Assembly: GCA_020859755.1 (NCBI GenBank)
Contig: JAJBVP010000025.1
Location: 1-32,747 of the forward strand
DNA: 32,747 nt
Source of the DNA: Bacteroidales bacterium
GTDB taxonomy: Bacteria > Bacteroidota > Bacteroidia > Bacteroidales > Muribaculaceae
Direction of reading: 5' to 3'
The position numbers were made by a program, and so were the translations under genes. The notes below the pieces were generated by a model. That model was given only the letters and a program-made list of their open reading frames with translations, had not been told where the DNA came from and made no database searches. Shown piece after piece: positions 31,158-32,747 of this stretch (positions within the stretch are counted from its first letter, which is position 1; each line of letters opens with the position of its first letter).

Positions 31158-31493
31158 TTAATAATAGCACTCATGCGGTTGCTCCGACCCATTGGGCATA
31201 CCTGTTTCCGGCTCGATGACCATACGTGACCTTATCCATTTGTCAAGTTCCTCCTTATTGAAGAAGATACGCCCGTTGGTAGGACGGCTGTGAGGGATGT
31301 CATACTTGCGCACCAGCTTGTACAGGTGGCTTGTGGTAATGCCGAGATACAGGGCTGCATCCTCGACCGTGAATGTGCCTTTCAGATGAAAAAGCATGCC
31401 GATGAGCTGGTCAACGCGCGACAGCAACTTGTCGAGCTTGACGGAACACCGTTCTCCCCATTGGGTATCTGTGATAATCTGTTGTTCATTCAT
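31158..31493 (-). CDS. Helix-turn-helix (HTH_17, excisionase-type) protein, first
   Basis: The ATG at 31493 (MNEQQIITDTQWGERC) gives 111 residues; a TTG eight codons upstream was rejected. A coiled helical N-terminus is followed by an excisionase-type HTH (GTFTVEDAALYLGITTSHLYKLVRKYDIPHSRPTNGRIFFNKEELDKWI). It is paralogous in layout to the next gene. It is likely the first gene of a four-gene operon with the RepA-like ATPase and primase. A dyad-rich region upstream could control it. Confidence 0.85.
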   Translation of the reverse strand: MNEQQIITDTQWGERCSVKLDKLLSRVDQLIGMLFHLKGTFTVEDAALYLGITTSHLYKLVRKYDIPHSRPTNGRIFFNKEELDKWIRSRMVIEPETGMPNGSEQPHECYY

Positions 31494-31591
31494 TGTTACT
31501 CTGTTTTTTTGATTCAACTTTCAGAGCCGTCGCCCCGTGTCTTGAAAGCTTTCGACTGCAAAGTAACAATGAGACAGGGCATTGAAAGCAA

Positions 31592-31628
31592 TATTTTGAG
31601 TGACACTTGCAAAGTATCACTCAAAATA
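31592..31628. promoter_or_regulatory. 12-bp dyad upstream of the HTH operon
   Basis: TATTTTGAGTGA (31592-31603) pairs perfectly with TCACTCAAAATA (31617-31628) over 13 bases. The loop holds the -7-like box CAAAGTA (31610-31616; TACTTTG on the minus strand). A third TCACTCA half-site lies at 31635-31641. It is either an operator over the HTH operon promoter or the terminator of the gene ending at 31655. The third half-site favours an operator. Confidence 0.55.
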
Positions 31629-31654
31629 GCACTGTCACTCAGGATTTTGGCTGT

Positions 31655-32362
31655 CTATCGGACATATTTCTCGCGTATATGCTTCATCAGAATGTCTATG
31701 TCTTCCTTGTAGCTGAAGACACCGTTGCTCCTTGCACGGTTGAGCGCGGACGAGAAATTGGAACGTGCCTGCGGCTTGTTCTTCCCTTGCAGCAGGATGG
31801 AGCCGCTACGCTCAAGGACAGTCTGCCAGCAGCGGCTGACAAGGTTCATGGCACTCAGACAGTCAAAGAAATAGGCGATGCCCATAAGATTTACTGCCAC
31901 CAACGGAGTGGTGAGTGTACCGTGCATCAGGCCGTTCATTTCCTGGACTGTAATTTTCTTCTGGAAGAAGCCGGCGTCATTGGCGCAGTCAGCAAGCAGT
32001 GGCATATCCTCGGCTCGGATTGCACACGAGAGTCTTTGTTCCTTCACCCGGTTCGCAGGGGCGGTTCCGGATGTTCCCGGATTTTGCTTTCCGTCATCAC
32101 GACGTTCCGTATAGACAAGGAATATCACCTTATCCATGTCCGGGGTTTCCAGTGAGGGCCGGGTAAAGAATTGTTTGACAAGGTCTGTCCGCTCCAACAG
32201 GAGGATGCCGATTGCGCCCAACGCCTTGCGATGGATGTTCTTGTCTGCAGCGTTGTCATCTTCGGCATAATGATGACCGTCGAGGAACTGCAAGGCGAAC
32301 ACCCGCAGCGTCATTACGCCTGTGGCTACATAGTCCTGATACTCTCTGTGCGCTTCCAGCAA
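31655..32362 (-). CDS. Unrecognised mobile-element protein, N-terminus uncertain
   Basis: The coding signal is clear over at least 235 residues, but the start is not. The frame begins with a TTG here and has no ATG upstream before its stop. Codons further up (KFSTRPVNGDAGLDHLRQLLLEAH) also look real. The neighbouring frame has ATG at 32468 (MEVNPFIRKLIPFF) and runs into this one if one A is removed from the A8 run at 32426-32433. The protein is helical, with no membrane segment, and ends ALNRARSNGVFSYKEDIDILMKHIREKYVR-like. I do not recognise the family. It sits upstream of the excisionase-like genes, where Bacteroides elements often carry a regulator. Confidence 0.65.
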   Translation of the reverse strand: MLEAHREYQDYVATGVMTLRVFALQFLDGHHYAEDDNAADKNIHRKALGAIGILLLERTDLVKQFFTRPSLETPDMDKVIFLVYTERRDDGKQNPGTSGTAPANRVKEQRLSCAIRAEDMPLLADCANDAGFFQKKITVQEMNGLMHGTLTTPLVAVNLMGIAYFFDCLSAMNLVSRCWQTVLERSGSILLQGKNKPQARSNFSSALNRARSNGVFSYKEDIDILMKHIREKYVR

Positions 32363-32425
32363 CAGTTGGCGCAGGTGGTCCAGTCCTGCATCACCATTTA
32401 CGGGCCGGGTAGAAAACTTCCCTGT

Positions 32426-32433
32426 AAAAAAAA
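32426..32433. repeat. A8 homopolymer at a frame break
   Basis: Eight A bases on the plus strand lie where two minus-strand frames meet. One base less would fuse MEVNPFIRKLIPFF with the long frame. Sequencing error, slippage or a real mutation are all possible. Confidence 0.6.
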
Positions 32434-32468
32434 GGAATAAGTTTTCGGATGAATGGATTTACTTCCAT

Positions 32469-32747
32469 ACTTCGGATGTTGTTAATGAGTAATTTATGTT
32501 TTAAGGATATAACAAAATCGGTTCTTGTATAAAAGAACCGTCTCATTTTATCCATGGAAAAATCGAATCTATGGAAGTTAGGTGAAGCATGACAGAGCGA
32601 CATACAGGCAGCGCCATGTCCTGACAGGAGGAGCGGCAACAGGAGGATGAACAGGTTGGTCGGTATAAATATATACACACCTTGACTGACTGACTGAGGT
32701 GTCCTAAAATTTCTTGACTCGGAGGACGTTAATAAATGTTGATATTC
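32469..32747. other. Right-end region with no confirmed gene
   Basis: I see no supported gene in this stretch. It holds an 8-bp hairpin, CGGTTCTT (32519-32526) and AAGAACCG (32533-32540), over a 6-nt loop, possibly a terminator or regulatory site. It also has a TGAC tetranucleotide run at 32683-32694. A minus frame with a hydrophobic N-terminus (32469-32678) is probably not real. Confidence 0.5.

Noticed and set aside
32469-32678. Minus-strand frame with a hydrophobic N-terminus at the right edge
   Set aside because: The upstream part has no homology or promoter. Only the part from MEVNPF may be the start of the neighbouring gene.
32683-32747. Possible insertion-sequence end (TGAGGTGTCC-like) near the right edge
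   Set aside because: No matching inverted repeat, transposase or target duplication is visible in the window.
1-32747. tRNA, rRNA and CRISPR arrays
   Set aside because: No tRNA-like cloverleaf, rRNA motif or regularly spaced repeat-spacer series was found. The repeats present are short and tandem, or gene-flanking.

Overview
The window looks like Bacteroidales DNA (Bacteroides, Parabacteroides or Prevotella type). The signs are a CTnDOT-type tra gene set, many short-signal lipoproteins, promoters of the Bacteroidetes form (TTTG or TTGG, 19-20 bp, then TAnnTTTG), and few Shine-Dalgarno sequences. It appears to be the inner part of an integrative conjugative element or conjugative plasmid. No integrase and no relaxase is visible, so neither end of the element is shown.

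Left region (1-4800, more AT-rich, all minus strand). An XRE-type regulator overlaps a membrane-bound TPR/helix-turn-helix regulator (2703-4753). Below them, a promoter with a palindrome and two direct-repeat half-sites (2352-2482) drives a DUF3244-like exported protein, two lipoproteins and a small peptide (255-506). That peptide has a double-glycine leader and an alternating-cysteine tail, as in a RiPP precursor. A hairpin and what looks like the broken start of a radical-SAM maturase follow at the window edge. I read this as a possible modified-peptide locus with its own regulators.

Central region (4949-24645, GC-rich, minus strand). This is one long, tightly packed conjugation operon, read from right to left. 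It encodes a TraD-position membrane protein, two DUF4134 (TraE/VirB2-like) proteins, TraF (VirB3-like), a large lipoprotein, TraG (VirB4), a small winged-helix-like protein, an 844-residue exported protein and two VirB5-position exported proteins. It continues with TraJ (VirB6), TraK (VirB8), TraL, TraM (VirB10), a DNA methyltransferase, TraN (VirB9-like), TraO, a second lipoprotein, a membrane coiled-coil protein with an RNA-polymerase-alpha-CTD-like tail, a VirD4 coupling protein and a lysozyme. Several of these are not standard tra genes.

Cargo (25070-28625, plus strand). An AbiEi-type antitoxin without its toxin, an AlbA_2/HATPase regulator with an 11-bp tandem repeat, and AbiH lie divergent from the tra operon. 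This is a candidate defence cassette.

Right region (28700-32468, minus strand). Two excisionase-type helix-turn-helix proteins, a RepA-like AAA ATPase and a Toprim primase form a replication/mobilisation-type operon. An unrecognised gene, with a possible frameshift at a homopolymer, lies upstream of them.
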